NCBI GenBank assembly: GCA_037903475.1
Contig: JBAJFG010000400.1
Location: 248,001-312,000, forward strand
Direction: 5' to 3'
DNA: 64,000 nt
Source of the DNA: Ancylostoma caninum
Taxonomy: Eukaryota > Nematoda > Chromadorea > Rhabditida > Ancylostomatidae
Below the pieces are notes generated by a model. The model was given only the letters and a program-made list of their open reading frames with translations, was not told the origin of the DNA and made no database searches. The position numbers and the translations under genes were made by a program. Below are positions 10,567 to 22,395 of the stretch, piece after piece. Within the stretch, counting starts at the first letter, position 1; every line of letters begins with the position of its first letter.

Positions 10567-13500
10567 TCGATATCTAGAGTCGACTGTGTGCACGCCCGGC
10601 GAGCGGTCGGTCTACTTTCTCTCACTCGCCAAAGAAGATCATTGGTCCAGGGAGCCATGGAACAGCCGGACCAACGTATGTTCCAACCTCGTTTAGATCA
10701 AATCCAAGTAGCCACTCTCAATGTAAGACGACTTTCACCCAGGGAGCGCTTAATGGAGCTACAAGAGTCACTACGAAGAACGCATGTGGACATTCTGGCA
10801 CTAAAGGAGCTTCGCTGGAAAGGTACCGGCTGCATGGATCTCGTCAACTCTGACTATAGGTTCTTCTACGCTGGATCCGAGAACACCACAGCACCGTCCG
10901 GAACAGGATTTTTCGTGAGTAGCCGCTTTGCCCCTTATGTCGATGCATTTGAACGAGAAAACGATCGTATATCACGTTTGGATCTTTGGATGGGCGAACA
11001 TATCATTCGCTGTTTTTCAATCTACGCGCCGACATCCTCAAGCTTCGATGCCGAAGATGAAGAACAATATAGCAAGTTTCTGGAAGAATTTCGTACTCTA
11101 CTACAGCAGTCCAACCCTCACAAAATATGCTCAAACAGAAGAAAGCAATGGTGCAATGGTGCTGGAGTTTCAAAAGGGCATATCCTTCTGCTGGGAGATT
11201 TCAATGCTAAACTAGGCAAAAAAGAAAACGAAGCGGAAATTTGTATAGGACAATACGGTTACGACGATGTCAGAAATGCTCGGGGACGACTACTCATTGA
11301 ATTTTGCGAACAGCTTCATCTACGAGCATCGGCAACATTCTTCAAGACACGCAGCGGAAAAAGAAAGAAAATGGACTTGGAAATCACCAGATGGGATCAC
11401 ACGCAACTGCATCGACCACATCTTGGCTTGTCCACATCTCCGATTCAGTAACGTACGAACAGGGTCACTAAATTTCGAGACTGATCGCCGCCTTCTCCGT
11501 GGAACGCTTAAGTGGCCCAAGTTTGACATTAAGGTTTGCAGAAAACCCCGTTCGCGCCACTATTTGGACAGAGACATCTATAAAAATGTAATCTCATCCT
11601 TCTGTCCTAAATCGCTAAGCTGTACTAAGAATGGATACGAAGACCTTTGTAGGCACATCAGAAACGCAGCAGAACTTGCCACACGTCCACGTGAGTCGCG
11701 TAATTGCCTGTCCAGCAAAACACTTGCACTTATGAAGCAGAGACAACAGATGAAGAAAACCATTTCAACGCCTCTCGACCAACTTGCATACACTGAAACA
11801 TGTAAAATGCTGAGACGGCTGATGAAAGATGACATAAGGCTTCATCATTGTCGAGTTGTTGAAACGGCTGTGCAGTCCCGACAGAGCTTGAGGAGGATTA
11901 GATGCGAAACAGAAGTTGGACACCACCAACTCTTCCAACTGAGGAATAGAAAAGGAGACATGTGTAGATCGAAAACTGAAATCAGCAGACTTGTAAAACA
12001 ATTCTACGAAGAATTATACACCTCCACGGTGGATGTAACACATATTCCATTACCTGCACAGGATAATTGTCCCCCGTTTCTCGAATGTGAAATTGAAGCA
12101 GCTCTTGGAAGTATGAAGTTAGGAAGAACACCCGGCCATGACCAAATCACAACAGAAATGGTGAAATGGGGTGCCGAGATGCTAACTCCTGTGATAACGG
12201 AATTGTTCAACCATTGCCTCTATACCAGTCAATTCCCCGAAAAGATGGCTGATTCCATAACGATCCTTCTTCATAAGGAAGGTGATCCGTCGGAACTGAA
12301 GAATTATCGACCAATTTCGCTACTCTCAGTCCTGTACAAGCTTTTGACAAAAGTTATCAATCAGCGAGTGGAAGGCATATTGGATTCAGAACAGCCACGA
12401 GAGCAAGCTGGTTTTCGAAGAAACTACTCTACTATCGACATCTTCACGCCATCAATGAACTGATGGAACGGTGCCGCGAATATCAAATCCCACTGTTCAT
12501 GGCATTCGTCGATTATGAGAAAGCCTTCGATACAGTAGAGGTGAACCTGCTGTGGAACGTCTTGCAAGAACAAGGAGTGCACGCTCAGCTGATAGCTCTT
12601 TTGCGAGGAATATATGCGAGTTCCCGTACAATGGTCAAAATTGGCGACACTGCTATACCTATCAAGATTTGTCGAGGAGTCCGCCAAGGAGACACTATAT
12701 CCCCAAAATTGTTCACTGCAGCTCCAGAACACATTTTTCGAAAGTTGATGTGGAACGAGTATGGACAATCTGTTAATGGCATACAACTGACGAATCTACG
12801 CTTTGCCGACGATGTGGTCCTCATCGCGAAATCAGCAAAAGAGCTGCAAATAATGATGAACGATCTCGACGAACATTCACGAAGCTGTGGTTTAAAGATA
12901 AACGCTTCGAAAACAAAGGTTATGACAAGAGGAGGATCTACAATTACTCTCAGAGACGTTAAACTCGAATGTGTGGACTCTTTCATATATCTCGGACAGA
13001 AGATCTCGCTGAATCGTGATCGCTCCGGAGAAATTGAGCGGCGAATCCAAGCTGGGTGGAACAGTTTTCGACACTATGAGAATTTTCTGCTGTCCAGAAC
13101 TGTCGTGATGAAGTGGAAACGGAGTCTGTTCAACATGTGTGTTTTACCATCGATGTTATATGGAGCGGAGACATGGGTGTTGACAAAATCTGCCAGGCAC
13201 AAGCTTGCAACTGCCCAGAGACGCATGGAACGATACATGGTTGGAACACGTCTTTTGAATAGAAGAACAAATGCATGGTTACGAGGAGTCACCAAAGTCA
13301 AGGATGTGGTAGCGAGCGCTACCGAACGGAAATGGGCTTATTCGTGGGAACTCGCCATGTCAGCTGATGTGAAACGGTCAAAAGAACTCACAGAATGGTG
13401 TCCACCCCTGAAACGCCCACCCGGTCGTCCGAAAACGAGATGGCGCGACGAATTCCAGAAGTTACTCGGGACATGCAATTGGTAGAATATTGCGAGACTG

Positions 13501-13580
13501 ATGACGAAGAAACAATGGATTGATCTTGTGAGGTGCCGCATATTGTAAAATATCGATCGGCAAATAAATGTAAATGTAAA
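10567..13580 (+). mobile_element. RTE-type non-LTR retrotransposon, full length (3,014 bp)
   Basis: The element is bounded by a 14-bp exact duplication. It has a very short 5' leader, one long coding region (endonuclease then reverse transcriptase) and a tail of AAATG-TAAATG-TAAA repeats. A short 3' region and a simple-repeat tail instead of poly(A) are typical of RTE elements. The exact duplication implies a fairly recent insertion, although the coding region already has a +1, a -1 and a nonsense change. Confidence 0.85.
10657..13548 (+). pseudogene. RTE polyprotein: AP endonuclease plus reverse transcriptase, two frameshifts
   Basis: The first ATG in frame is at 10657. The endonuclease domain shows VATLNVRRLS, ILALKELRWKG, LLGDFNAKLG and, after a frame change, NCIDHILACPH. 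The frame moves by +1 in an A-rich run near 11365-11375 and back near 12440, where one base appears to be lost before the Leu-His-Ala-Ile codons. The reverse transcriptase shows MAFVDYEKAFDTVE (motif A), GVRQGDTISPKLF (motif B) and LRFADDVVLI (motif C). A TAG at 13483-13485 truncates the usual RTE tail, which continues in frame (NIARLMTKKQWIDLVRC) to a TAA at 13546-13548. It is dead as read, though each lesion is a single-base change. Confidence 0.85.
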
Positions 13581-13594
13581 TATGCTAGCATCTA
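13581..13594. repeat. target-site duplication, right copy
   Basis: Identical to 10553-10566. Confidence 0.85.
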
Positions 13595-13609
13595 CATTAA
13601 TGGCGGTTA

Positions 13610-13985
13610 GTAGTACGGCTGCAGGATGATCTGTCCTGATCCTGCCATTTCACCTGCTGTGATCCTGCCATCCCAGTAGCAGGATCACGGCAAGTCAAAT
13701 GCAGGATAAGGCGCAACGAATGGCGAAATAGGCGCACCAACTCCGCCCATTTTTTGCGATCGTCCTGCAGGTGTCATACCGCATCAAATGGTGTGGGCCG
13801 GCGCTCCAACACCTGAATGTCTGAGATGCTGGCTTCCTGCAGGTAGTAGCGGGTGGAGGAGGAATACTTGCTGAAGGTGCGGATGGAGCAGGAAAACCTG
13901 CTGTTAGCGCGCATGAGGCAGGGGATATGCAGGTTAACCTGCACACTGGTTTTTTTTTCGCCATTGCCGCGTGGCATCCGAAGTG
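13610..13985. repeat. dispersed repeat, copy B
   Basis: Rich in paired CCTGC/GCAGG words (GATCCTGCCAT, AGCAGGATCACGGCA). It includes AAATGCAGGATAAGGCGC, GTGTCAT-CCGC, CCGGCGCTCCAACA, CTGAAGGTGCGGATGGAGCA and GCATGAGGCAGGG. The first half matches copy C (14965-15150) and the second half matches copy A (1975-2240). It directly follows the RTE element. Confidence 0.65.
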
Positions 13986-14132
13986 TATATAAGCCGGTGG
14001 AGACCAGACGAGCGCTACGGGACTTGTCTGGCCGACGGACGCCCGGTTGAAACTGCGGCCCAGTGTACCATTTGGCAAGACAAGATGCGAGGGATGCGGT
14101 CCGTACCGAGCGAGGCGAGCTGGGGCGTAGCC

Positions 14133-14232
14133 TATTTCGGATAAACTGCTATACTACCGGATAAACCGCTCCATCATCAGATAAATAGCTACATTTTCGG
14201 ATAAACAGCTACATGACCGGATAAACAGCAAC
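14133..14232 (+). repeat. tandem short repeats around GGATAAACAGCTACA
   Basis: Five imperfect units of about 20-23 bases (GGATAAACTGCTATA, GGATAAACCGCTCCA, AGATAAATAGCTACA, GGATAAACAGCTACA, GGATAAACAGCAACA). The same word returns in both orientations at 14705-14845. Confidence 0.75.
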
Positions 14233-14704
14233 AGTGCCAAAAAAAAACTATTACAAGTTAGTATACCTCAGGAAAACAAAAAAGAATGCATCCATCTCCT
14301 AAGGCGTGAGATAATCTGTCTATTGTGGAGTCATTCGACTCGAACAATTGCAATAGGACACAGTAAACAGGTGATGTAGCCCGAAATAACAGTTGCATTG
14401 GATGAATTCGCCGAAATTATGAATGAAGGCATGGTTACTCCGCGATCTGTTGAAACCTAACTGAAGAAAATGTCGCTTTTTATCAGAGAAAACTAAGTGA
14501 AAAAACATTTATTTGCTTCTGAAAACAAGTTTTCATTGAAGCCCATGTGAATAGATTCTTTCCAACAAATTGTATGCTGTTAAAACACTGAAACGTGCCT
14601 AAAGAAAAATCTCCTTCGAATTTCCTATGGTGGCCAAGGATAGCTCAAAAGCGGTAGTTCTTGAAAATCACATTAAAATGCCATATTTTAGTTCGCGACC
14701 ATAT

Positions 14705-14845
14705 TCGGATAAACAGCTCCACAGTGTAGCAGTTTATCCGAATTTTTCGGATAAACAGCTCCACTAGGAAGCTGTTTATCCGGAATGACTCTTTGACCTT
14801 TGCAGGTGTGAAGTGGCGGTATCGCTTTGCGGATAAACAGCTACA
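14705..14845. repeat. direct and inverted copies of the GGATAAACAGCT motif
   Basis: GGATAAACAGCTCCA appears at about 14707 and 14749, its inverse (AGCAGTTTATCC, AGCTGTTTATCC) at about 14728 and 14770, and GGATAAACAGCTACA again at about 14831. With the array at 14133 this brackets about 480 bp of otherwise plain DNA, like the subterminal repeats of a DNA transposon. Confidence 0.6.
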
Positions 14846-14964
14846 CACCCGGGAAATCTGCCTCGCCGCAGATGTCCGGCTCGCCGAGCGCTGGTGCAAG
14901 GAGCACATACGTGCTCGGCGAACTCATTTTTGAACTATTTTTGTAGTCACCGTTTGCAATAGAA

Positions 14965-15150
14965 CATGACCTGCCTTAATTCTGCTATCCCCATAGCAGG
15001 ATCACAGCAGGTTAAATGCAGGATAAGGCGCGACTAAAGGAGGAATAGGTCCGCCAACTCCGCCCACTTTTGCGTTTGTTCCGCAGGTGTCATGCCGCGA
15101 GAAACGAAGTGGACCGGCGCTCCAAACGCCCAAGCGTCTGAGTATAGAAT
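14965..15150. repeat. dispersed repeat, copy C
   Basis: Contains TAGCAGGATCACAGCAGGTT, AAATGCAGGATAAGGCGCGA, CCGCAGGTGTCATGCCGC and CCGGCGCTCCAAACGCC, matching 13670-13830 in order and orientation. It lacks the second half found in copies A and B. Confidence 0.65.
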
Positions 15151-16040
15151 GCGTGGCCCATCTCACGAACGGGATTGAATAACGCTGACAACTTCATCCT
15201 TTATCCTTTTTCTTGCATGAACTGAATGCACTAGACCTGGGGGCGAACGTATATTTGTAGGCTTGTAGGAGAAACAGTGTGTAGAAGATCCCATTGTGGT
15301 ATTCTTGATGAGGCGTTTATAAAGTTGCTAGAATCTAAGGGCAGAGAGGTGCAAAGATTTCCATGTTGCAAAGATTTCCTTTCAAGTACAACGCTAGTAT
15401 TTTCCAGCAACTGGATCACGTAGTACTATATGATTCAAAGATAGCAACCCACTACCGTGAAAACAGTGATCTTCCACCTACAATAGTGACAAACTTGTAG
15501 GTGTACTGACTGTGAAATAAGACACATTGAAGAAAGGGTGTCTCAAAACATTTTGAACTAATGACTGAGCTCATAGCGTTGCTGCCGATCTGAAAAGTGC
15601 ATCTGATATTGGTAATGTGAATGTAGAGGCGAGGAGATATAAACAAAAAGAAACTAAAGAGAAAAAAAAGATAAGGCTACCCAGAAGGATCTAGGTCTAA
15701 TACGGTAAAGTACGGAAGCCAATATGAAGCTCTCTTCAGCTAGTCTCCCATGTCAGGACTGATCTTTCGGCTTAGTATCTGCACGAACCGGACCAAATAT
15801 TATAAACTGAGCAGCAGATTCGTCAACTACTTACATGATCATAGACTGTAGGTTTACGCATTTAAAGGAACAAGCGCGGACATCACCATTAACAAACAAG
15901 ATTCTGATAGGTCGACGAGTGCTTTCTGCAGTCGGTGGATTGTTCTATATCTTTGGTACACTGCATCATAACCATGGTAGCCAAGCGGAATTGATGACAA
16001 TCTATGCTTCTACAATGCTATCTATGGGCCAATTTATACT
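15150..16040. other. unassigned DNA
   Basis: No supported exon, repeat or RNA gene. Open frames in this stretch are short and lack splice context. Confidence 0.35.
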
Positions 16041-16041
16041 T

Positions 16042-16111
16042 GATTTGCAAAATTCTATAACCGCGCTTTGTGTGTTGATTTGCAAAATTCTATCACCACG
16101 CTTTGTGTGTT
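16042..16111 (+). repeat. tandem duplication, 35-bp unit, two copies
   Basis: GATTTGCAAAATTCTAT followed by a GCTTTGTGTGTT segment occurs at 16042 and again at 16077. A partial third copy of the right half (TCTATCACCACGCTTT) lies at 16495. Confidence 0.75.
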
Positions 16112-16129
16112 GTTGTTACCTCCAGGTTG

Positions 16130-16200
16130 TTTGGTGGAACTCGTTTGTTAGGGCCTGACGTTTCGAATTAAACGTCTTCTTCCGAGGCCTGAAGGTGTGA
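16130..16200 (-). repeat. hairpin-bearing repeat fragment, possibly Penelope-derived
   Basis: On the minus strand a 7-bp-arm hairpin, GACGTTTAATTCGAAACGTC, lies inside a ...GGAAGAAGACG...CGAAACGTCAGG context. This resembles the hairpin plus GAAACG signature at 52752-52776 (minus), but lacks the CUGANGA core. Family assignment is a guess. Confidence 0.3.
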
Positions 16201-16809
16201 GGTTCAACGATGCGTTCTTGGCCACCAAATGTGGCCGCCCCCATAATGGCTAATGCAACATCGTTCCGGATTAACTAGAGAGAACCGCTATAGAGAGTTG
16301 GCAACTAACCACCGTTCTTGAGTCCACCGTGCTTGCGGATGTCCCCACCGATCAGAAACGCGCACCACGGGCAAGTGTCCGTGACCCTACACCCTAGATG
16401 GAGCACGGGCTTGGGTATCGCAGTGATCTGCAGCTCGCACATTGATATGAAGGGAAGGAAGTCATTGGTGACAGAACGCGTTCATTCCGATTATCTATCA
16501 CCACGCTTTCTCTGCATTAGAAATGTACTTTTTCCACCAACATTTTTAAATGAATTCTTAAATCAAGTCCCAGTCTGAAGAAATTAATGCTCAGTAGTCT
16601 TCTAACACCTCCATTCATTTGAATGATTGGTACGAGGAATTGTGATATTTAGAGTATGAATAAACGCCTATAGTATGAACCTATAGTACGAACGCCTTCT
16701 CTTCATCCATCGTAGAATAGTCACGACAGAATCTTGACCGATCAACTGCTCGAGTCAACCAACATTACATTAAGTCGAAGTGATCACTTTTCGTAGGTTT
16801 GGAAGTGTT

Positions 16810-17150
16810 GCAAGCTCCACAGGGTGGCCCAAAATTACGGAAACGCACCACTTGAGAACCCGTATTCCGCGAAGGAACAAGGTGATAACGCTGTCTCCAA
16901 CACCGAATTTTCCACTCAATCGTGAACAGAAGCCATCTCCATGTTCTATCGATTCTGCTATCAAGACAAAAAATGGAGACCGAAAAATGCGCACTGTCTT
17001 CTGCTACTGTGCGGTCGGTAGCCAACTGGCAATGGGCGCCCGTCGCCGCCCTGTGGCGCCCTCTTTTGTTTTGTGCATAAAAAGGCTATTAAGGAGATTC
17101 AAGCAAGGTGATCAGTGGATTTATAAACAACACATGTCACTACATGTAAA
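16810..17150. repeat. mariner-type MITE end and a dispersed repeat
   Basis: ACAGGGTGGCCCAAAATTACGGA at about 16817 matches the right terminus of the MITE at 26824-27696 (ACAGGGTGG-CCAAAATTACGGA, minus strand). The opposite end was not found. The part 16985-17140 (AAAAAGGCT, GAGATTCAAGCAAGGTGATC, TTTATAAACAACACATGTC) recurs inverted at 22265-22390. The 155-codon open frame across this stretch is therefore repeat DNA. Confidence 0.45.
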
Positions 17151-17159
17151 TGAATGTGT

Positions 17160-18240
17160 TACAACACTTTATTGTCCATACATTTTTTTGCAATTTTATC
17201 AGCTTTGCCTTTTTCGGGAATGGATAAAATCGCAGCACTGGCATTAGAAGCGCACTTGTGCCCATTGCAATACAAAGTGAAATCTAAGCATTCTAGCGAG
17301 CAAAAAAGCGCCGACAAACACCTACCCTACCATGCGTTTCTCTTCGTTGCTAAAACGTGATTCTCTCTTTTCTGCTACTTTGTTAGCATTCAAGAACTGG
17401 GGTAATTCAATCAAAACAGAATATAAATCGCAGATTTCTGCAAGGTTATTCTCAGTTTTGGAGAACCTACAAGTCTGCAGACTTCCCAGCTCTAATCACG
17501 AAATTTCACATTTTTCGCTTCCGAAGACATACCCTGTCGTCGCTTCCAAGCAAAGTGCAGCCGGCTGCAACCAATTCATTCGCCAGGACAACAAGAAAAT
17601 TTCGGTTCGCGCTTGAATAAAACTAGCATGAGACAACGCAAAAAAAATTATCCATTACATAGTTGTTGTCTATCGTTTCACGCTGAAGGCACTTGAACGT
17701 TTTGTTGAAAACCCATATTCGCTGCATGTGGAAATGATTCGAAAATATTGGATTTCTTTCTTCTTAAATAAAAATTGGAGGGAAGAATATAGTGCATTTT
17801 TTATGAACACAAGCTAGAAGAAAAAAACAATTAAGGCGTTGAGTTCGTCAATGTTTTGAGGAAGCATTTTTCTGAACTCTGAATAAATTTGTAATTAGTG
17901 AGAAATCATACACAAACGAAAGAATAGAAAAACTAGTCTGATAGCGATGTGATCTTAGAGCATCTGCATTTCTAGAGGCGATGTTCCGGCACTTCGGAAT
18001 GAGAGCGTTATAGGGCAATCCTCATTTGAGGTGACGAAGCATCCCAGAGGCACTTTCTACTGTAGTGCCCCACTAATCTGACAGTACCTATGAATAGTAG
18101 AAAAGTATTGCGATAATTTTCGGATAATATTTTATCGCTGTGCACATGCACATCATATCTTAAGTTATTATTTGATTCATACGGGAGAACCCTGACGTGG
18201 TGTTGGGCATTAAACAATCCAATGCAGTTTACACCACGGG
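17160..18240. other. unassigned DNA
   Basis: AT-rich with no supported gene. The last part may be the 5' flank of Penelope-like element 1. Confidence 0.35.
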
Positions 18241-18390
18241 TATCGCTCCCCAGCGATGAAGAGGCTCGCCCCGGCCGAGGAGGAAATAACCTCTGATAAG
18301 GAAACTGCATAAGAGTCTAGAAAGGACCGCCTCAGACTCAATGGATTCAGGTCCGCAACCAACCAAAACGACTACAACCAAACCCTTTCG

Positions 18391-21199
18391 ATGTCGTCCT
18401 TGTCTGGAAAAGTTAAAAGAATTAATCGATGCACATATTCTAAAATAATTATTTCAAATGAGCAAGCTGGTAGGAGGTGTGATAGAAGCAGATGTAATAT
18501 ATGCGAGAAAATTAACTTCTCTAATTATATTAGAAGCACGACAACTAATTATCTTTTGAAAACTAACAAACCTAATGGAGCTAACTGCGATACCAAAAAC
18601 ATAGTCTATGCATTCACTTGTCGTACATGTAATTTGCAATATGTTGGAGAAACAACTCAATCATTAAGGACTAGAATTAATCAGCATAGCAGAAGTTTTA
18701 GGCAGCAAACTTTGAACACTTTTATGGTTAACCATTTTAGAAACACGGGACATAACCCAAATAACATTGTAGTTGACATATTAGATCATGTTGAAGAAGT
18801 AACACAAGTTAAAACATATTTGAGGAATAACGAAGTAATATGGATGAAATATCTAATGACAGCCTATCCTTTTGGATTCAATGACCAAATTAAAGGATTC
18901 AGCAATATTTCTGATAGCACAAATCCATTAGAAAGGGAAAGCCATCCTTATTTCAAATTTCCATGTGTAGTTAAAAGAAATAGAGGTAGGAAGAAAAGAT
19001 CTAAAAAGAAGAGGGATCGTGTAGAAAGAACAGATCAAATAGTTGAGATGATAGAAAGACTAAATAGCAATGCGTTATACACTTACTTCAGGACATTAAA
19101 TAAGGAAGATAAAAATAGGTTGATTGATTTTGCGTTTAGTACCCCATTTCAACAGCTGTCTTTCGAACTAAAGTACAAAGTGTATTCTCTTATTGCATCC
19201 CCATTTTGGAATTCCAAAAAGGAAGAAAACAAGGGATATGAGGAGTTTAGAATAAGTGTCAAGTATTTAGGAGAAATAATGGACAGAATTAATCTGTCGA
19301 AAATATGTAATAACAATAATTTCAAACAAATTATTAAGAATGTAGTGGAAAACCAAGAGCGAGTAGATAAAATCAGAGTACGAATCAGTTATATTATAGA
19401 AAAACCTATTGGTACTAAGTTAACCAACTATAACAGGGTGCTGGGGAACTTAAACTAGGAGAAATATAATTCAGTAAAAAATGCTGTATGTGCATGTATT
19501 AAATATACCGAATACATTAACGCGAATTTGGCACACGTTTGCACTGGGGATCTTAGCATAGTAAAGGATGCCACATTAAGAAATTTACTTAGTAAAGGAA
19601 CTAAATTAAACTCCATAATAAGGTTAATAAAAAAGATATTTATGAGGAGGTTAACAATTTAGCAGGCTCAATATCCAGGAGGTATATATCAAGGTTTAGA
19701 ATAGTAAACCCTTCATGTACATTACTGAAACAGCAAATCCGAGCGCATATAACTAGAAGAATAGTACCAAAACTATACTTCACCTATGATGGGGACAAAG
19801 TTAGAAATGATAGGTACGACAAAAATTGTTTGGATAAACTACATAAGGATTTTGTAATCACACCACTAGATAAAGCTCCATCCAACTATAGTTTGACTTG
19901 TAAAAAACTGTACCTTAGTATGATAGAAAAAGAAATAAATCAAAATGATGGTAATGACGCTACATATTTAGGAACTACATTAACTGAAGATGATGTCAGA
20001 AGAAAACATCGTAGCATACTTTCGGGACTAGGAATAAATGTAGATAACTCAAACTCAAAAATTTCCAGAATATACGGCATACCTAAAATGCATAAAACGC
20101 CAGTTAAGTTCAGGTTTATAACAGGCGCCAAGCAAAGTAGTATTAAACCTCTTGCCTCTCTTTTACAGATAATTTTATCACATTTCAAAAATCATTTCTC
20201 AAAATATTGCGGAGTTATCACACATAGGATAGGGGTTAGACATTTCTGGAGCGTGGATAGTAGCACGTATGTAACAAAAGAAATTTTAAATGGGATACCA
20301 AATGCAAAAATATTTACAGCAGACTTTACAAGTCTCTTTACTAGTCTCCCTCATTCTGCTGTAAAAGAAAACATTAGAAAATTAATAAGATTATGTATGA
20401 AAGAGTCCAATTACATTAAAATTAAATATAAAAAGGTGATGTATAGCAATGCACAGGAGGACTATAAAGCCAAATATTTTAGAATCGAAGACATATTTTA
20501 TATGATTGATGAGCTCTTAGATAACAGCTTCGTTTATTTTGCAGGAGTCATATTTAGGCAAGTAAAAGGAATACCACAAGGAGCATCCTGTAGCCCACAA
20601 CTCGCAGATCTGACTCTGTCCTATATGGAATATGAATTTGTCAAAAATAACATAGGGCTAAGCTATGTAAGGCTATTCAATCACACATATAGATATATTG
20701 ACGATATAATACATATATCAGCCAGACCCGATCTATTTGAGAACTCCCTTAGACATGTATACCACCGGGATCTACAGATAGAAAAAACCAATACCTGCCC
20801 AAAGGAGGCTACTTTTCTAGATCTAGAAATAAGCACACTAAATGGCACAATAAGGACTAAACTTTACAATAAAACAGATGACTACAGCTTTAAGGTAATT
20901 CACTTCCTCATTATAACTCAAACATGCCGAGGTATATCTTAAGAAATACAGTGTTAAATGAAATAATAAGGATTAATAGGGCATGTTCCATGTTCGAAGA
21001 CTTTAAGGCTAGAGTAAAGGAACTATCACGGATATGTATCAGAAACTGTTGGCCTACGAATGAACTAACTAAGGAACTAATTCATTCTTTTGCAACTAAA
21101 CCTTTTCTACTAAGAAAGTATGGCATGGGGATAAGCGCAATGTTACCAATTATTAATGAATTTAGGAATGAGTGGGGGAATGTAGGGTCAGAATCTTAG
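18391..21199 (+). pseudogene. Penelope-like element 1: GIY-YIG endonuclease then reverse transcriptase, decayed
   Basis: Frame 18391-19458 carries a Cys-rich start (RCDRSRCNICEK) and a GIY-YIG-type nuclease (NIVYAFTCRTCNLQYVGET, then LRTRINQHSRS and the downstream EVIWMKYL). After a TAG at 19456 the same frame still reads protein (INANLAHVCTGDL, LLSKGTKLNS), so this is a nonsense mutation. Frame 19830-20942 is the reverse transcriptase: PVKFRFITGAKQS, FTADFTSLFTSLPH (motif A), GIPQGASCSPQLADLTLSY (motif B) and YRYIDDIIHI (motif C). A one-base loss near 20905 moves the thumb into 20924-21199 (MPRYILRNTVLNEIIRINRA). The endonuclease lies N-terminal to the RT, the permuted Naiad/Chlamys-type order, not canonical Penelope. 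Inactive as read. Confidence 0.8.
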
Positions 21200-21490
21200 T
21201 GTAGGTAAGACATACATGTAAGTGGTTACATAGTTTAGACGTATTAATTCAGTAGGTACTTCAGAAGAAGAATAATCTTTCCTTAGGAGTCAAACATTAG
21301 GAAGCAGATCACAATAAAGGTTGGCGGGAACAAGCTACATTCAAACAAGTATATATAGGGCAGTGGGGAAAGATCTACTTATTCGAAGTTCCTCCCGTAT
21401 CACGTCACGCTCCTTTCATTGTCATACAGTTTGCACTGATTCTCTCTCATTGTTTCCGAATCATTCCTTGTTGAGATGACACTTTTGTAA

Positions 21491-21590
21491 GTTTCCTTGG
21501 AGAACTACTGATGAAAGAGTCATTTGACTCGGGGGCACCAAGGAAACTACACTACCGGTCTAGTTCTAAGTCCCGAAACCGGATTAGTGT
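21491..21590 (+). other. structured 3' flank of Penelope-like element 1, hammerhead-like pieces
   Basis: GTTTCCTTGG (21491-21500) pairs perfectly with CCAAGGAAAC (21538-21547). The enclosed loop has CTGATGA (21508-21514) followed by a 5-bp hairpin, GAGTC-ATTT-GACTC. Just after, ACACTACCGGTC (21549-21560) and CGAAACCGGATTAGTGT (21574-21590) have the layout of hammerhead stem III with the UC cleavage step and the GAAA core, but the bases between them lack CUGANGA. These are pieces of the motif, not a complete ribozyme. Confidence 0.35.
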
Positions 21591-22259
21591 GAAAATATTT
21601 AGGTCTTAAGTTATCTTAGCTTGTGTCGCTGTCTATTTCTCACTCTATTAAAATCTGTCTATCAAATCCTACGTATGATCGCTCACACTGTCTATTATTC
21701 TCTAAGGTGCGTAAGCCATGGCTAGGTCAACTGATCTCAAACGATCATCTGCAGAACATACTGGTCACACTATTGTTTGAGTGCAAAGAACATCCAAAAT
21801 AACTTCTTGGGCTCTCAACAATGCTCCGAGATGGGTGCCAGACGGCTGCACATTTCTTGAGCAAGCAGGGATAGGGTGTGCTTTGGGAAACGAGATTTAC
21901 AAAAATGCATGTCTAGGACTGTGAAGTTTGCGGACGCTTAGGCTTCACTTGGTTTATACTGTTTTAACTGAATTTATTGAGATTGGTTACTTATATCCTG
22001 TTACGAGACATCTATTTCAGCTTTTGTATTTTATCAGGGTAGCAAAAAATTGGCAGTTGCTTTTTAGCAAAGGGAAAAATGCGCAATGGCGCTAGGAACA
22101 GCCCAAATTTTCCCACTCTCTCGAATGCTGCGATCATATTTGACGCTATTGTTTCCACATATAACCATTTAGTCGAAGGGTTGCGATCTTCTCTACCCTC
22201 GAAAAACGCAGTTCTGATAAATTTCGAAAAACACTGAAGGCACACTGGCGCGATGTACT

Positions 22260-22395
22260 CCAGTCGTGCAGGGATATGTGCTGTTTATAAATCCACTCAT
22301 TATCTTGCTTGAATCTCCTTAACAGCCTTTTTATACATAAAACAAACAGCCCATTACCAGTTGGCTGCGGACCGCACAGTACATATATCAATCTG
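22260..22395 (-). repeat. dispersed repeat, inverted copy of 16985-17140
   Basis: On the minus strand this reads CCAACTGGTAATGGGC, AGGCTGTTAAGGAGATTCAA and TTTATAAACAGCACATATC, matching the plus strand at 16985-17140 apart from scattered changes. Confidence 0.6.

Noticed and set aside
16780..17247. A 155-codon plus-strand gene
   Set aside because: The frame crosses a MITE terminus and a repeat that recurs inverted at 22260-22395, and has no domain.
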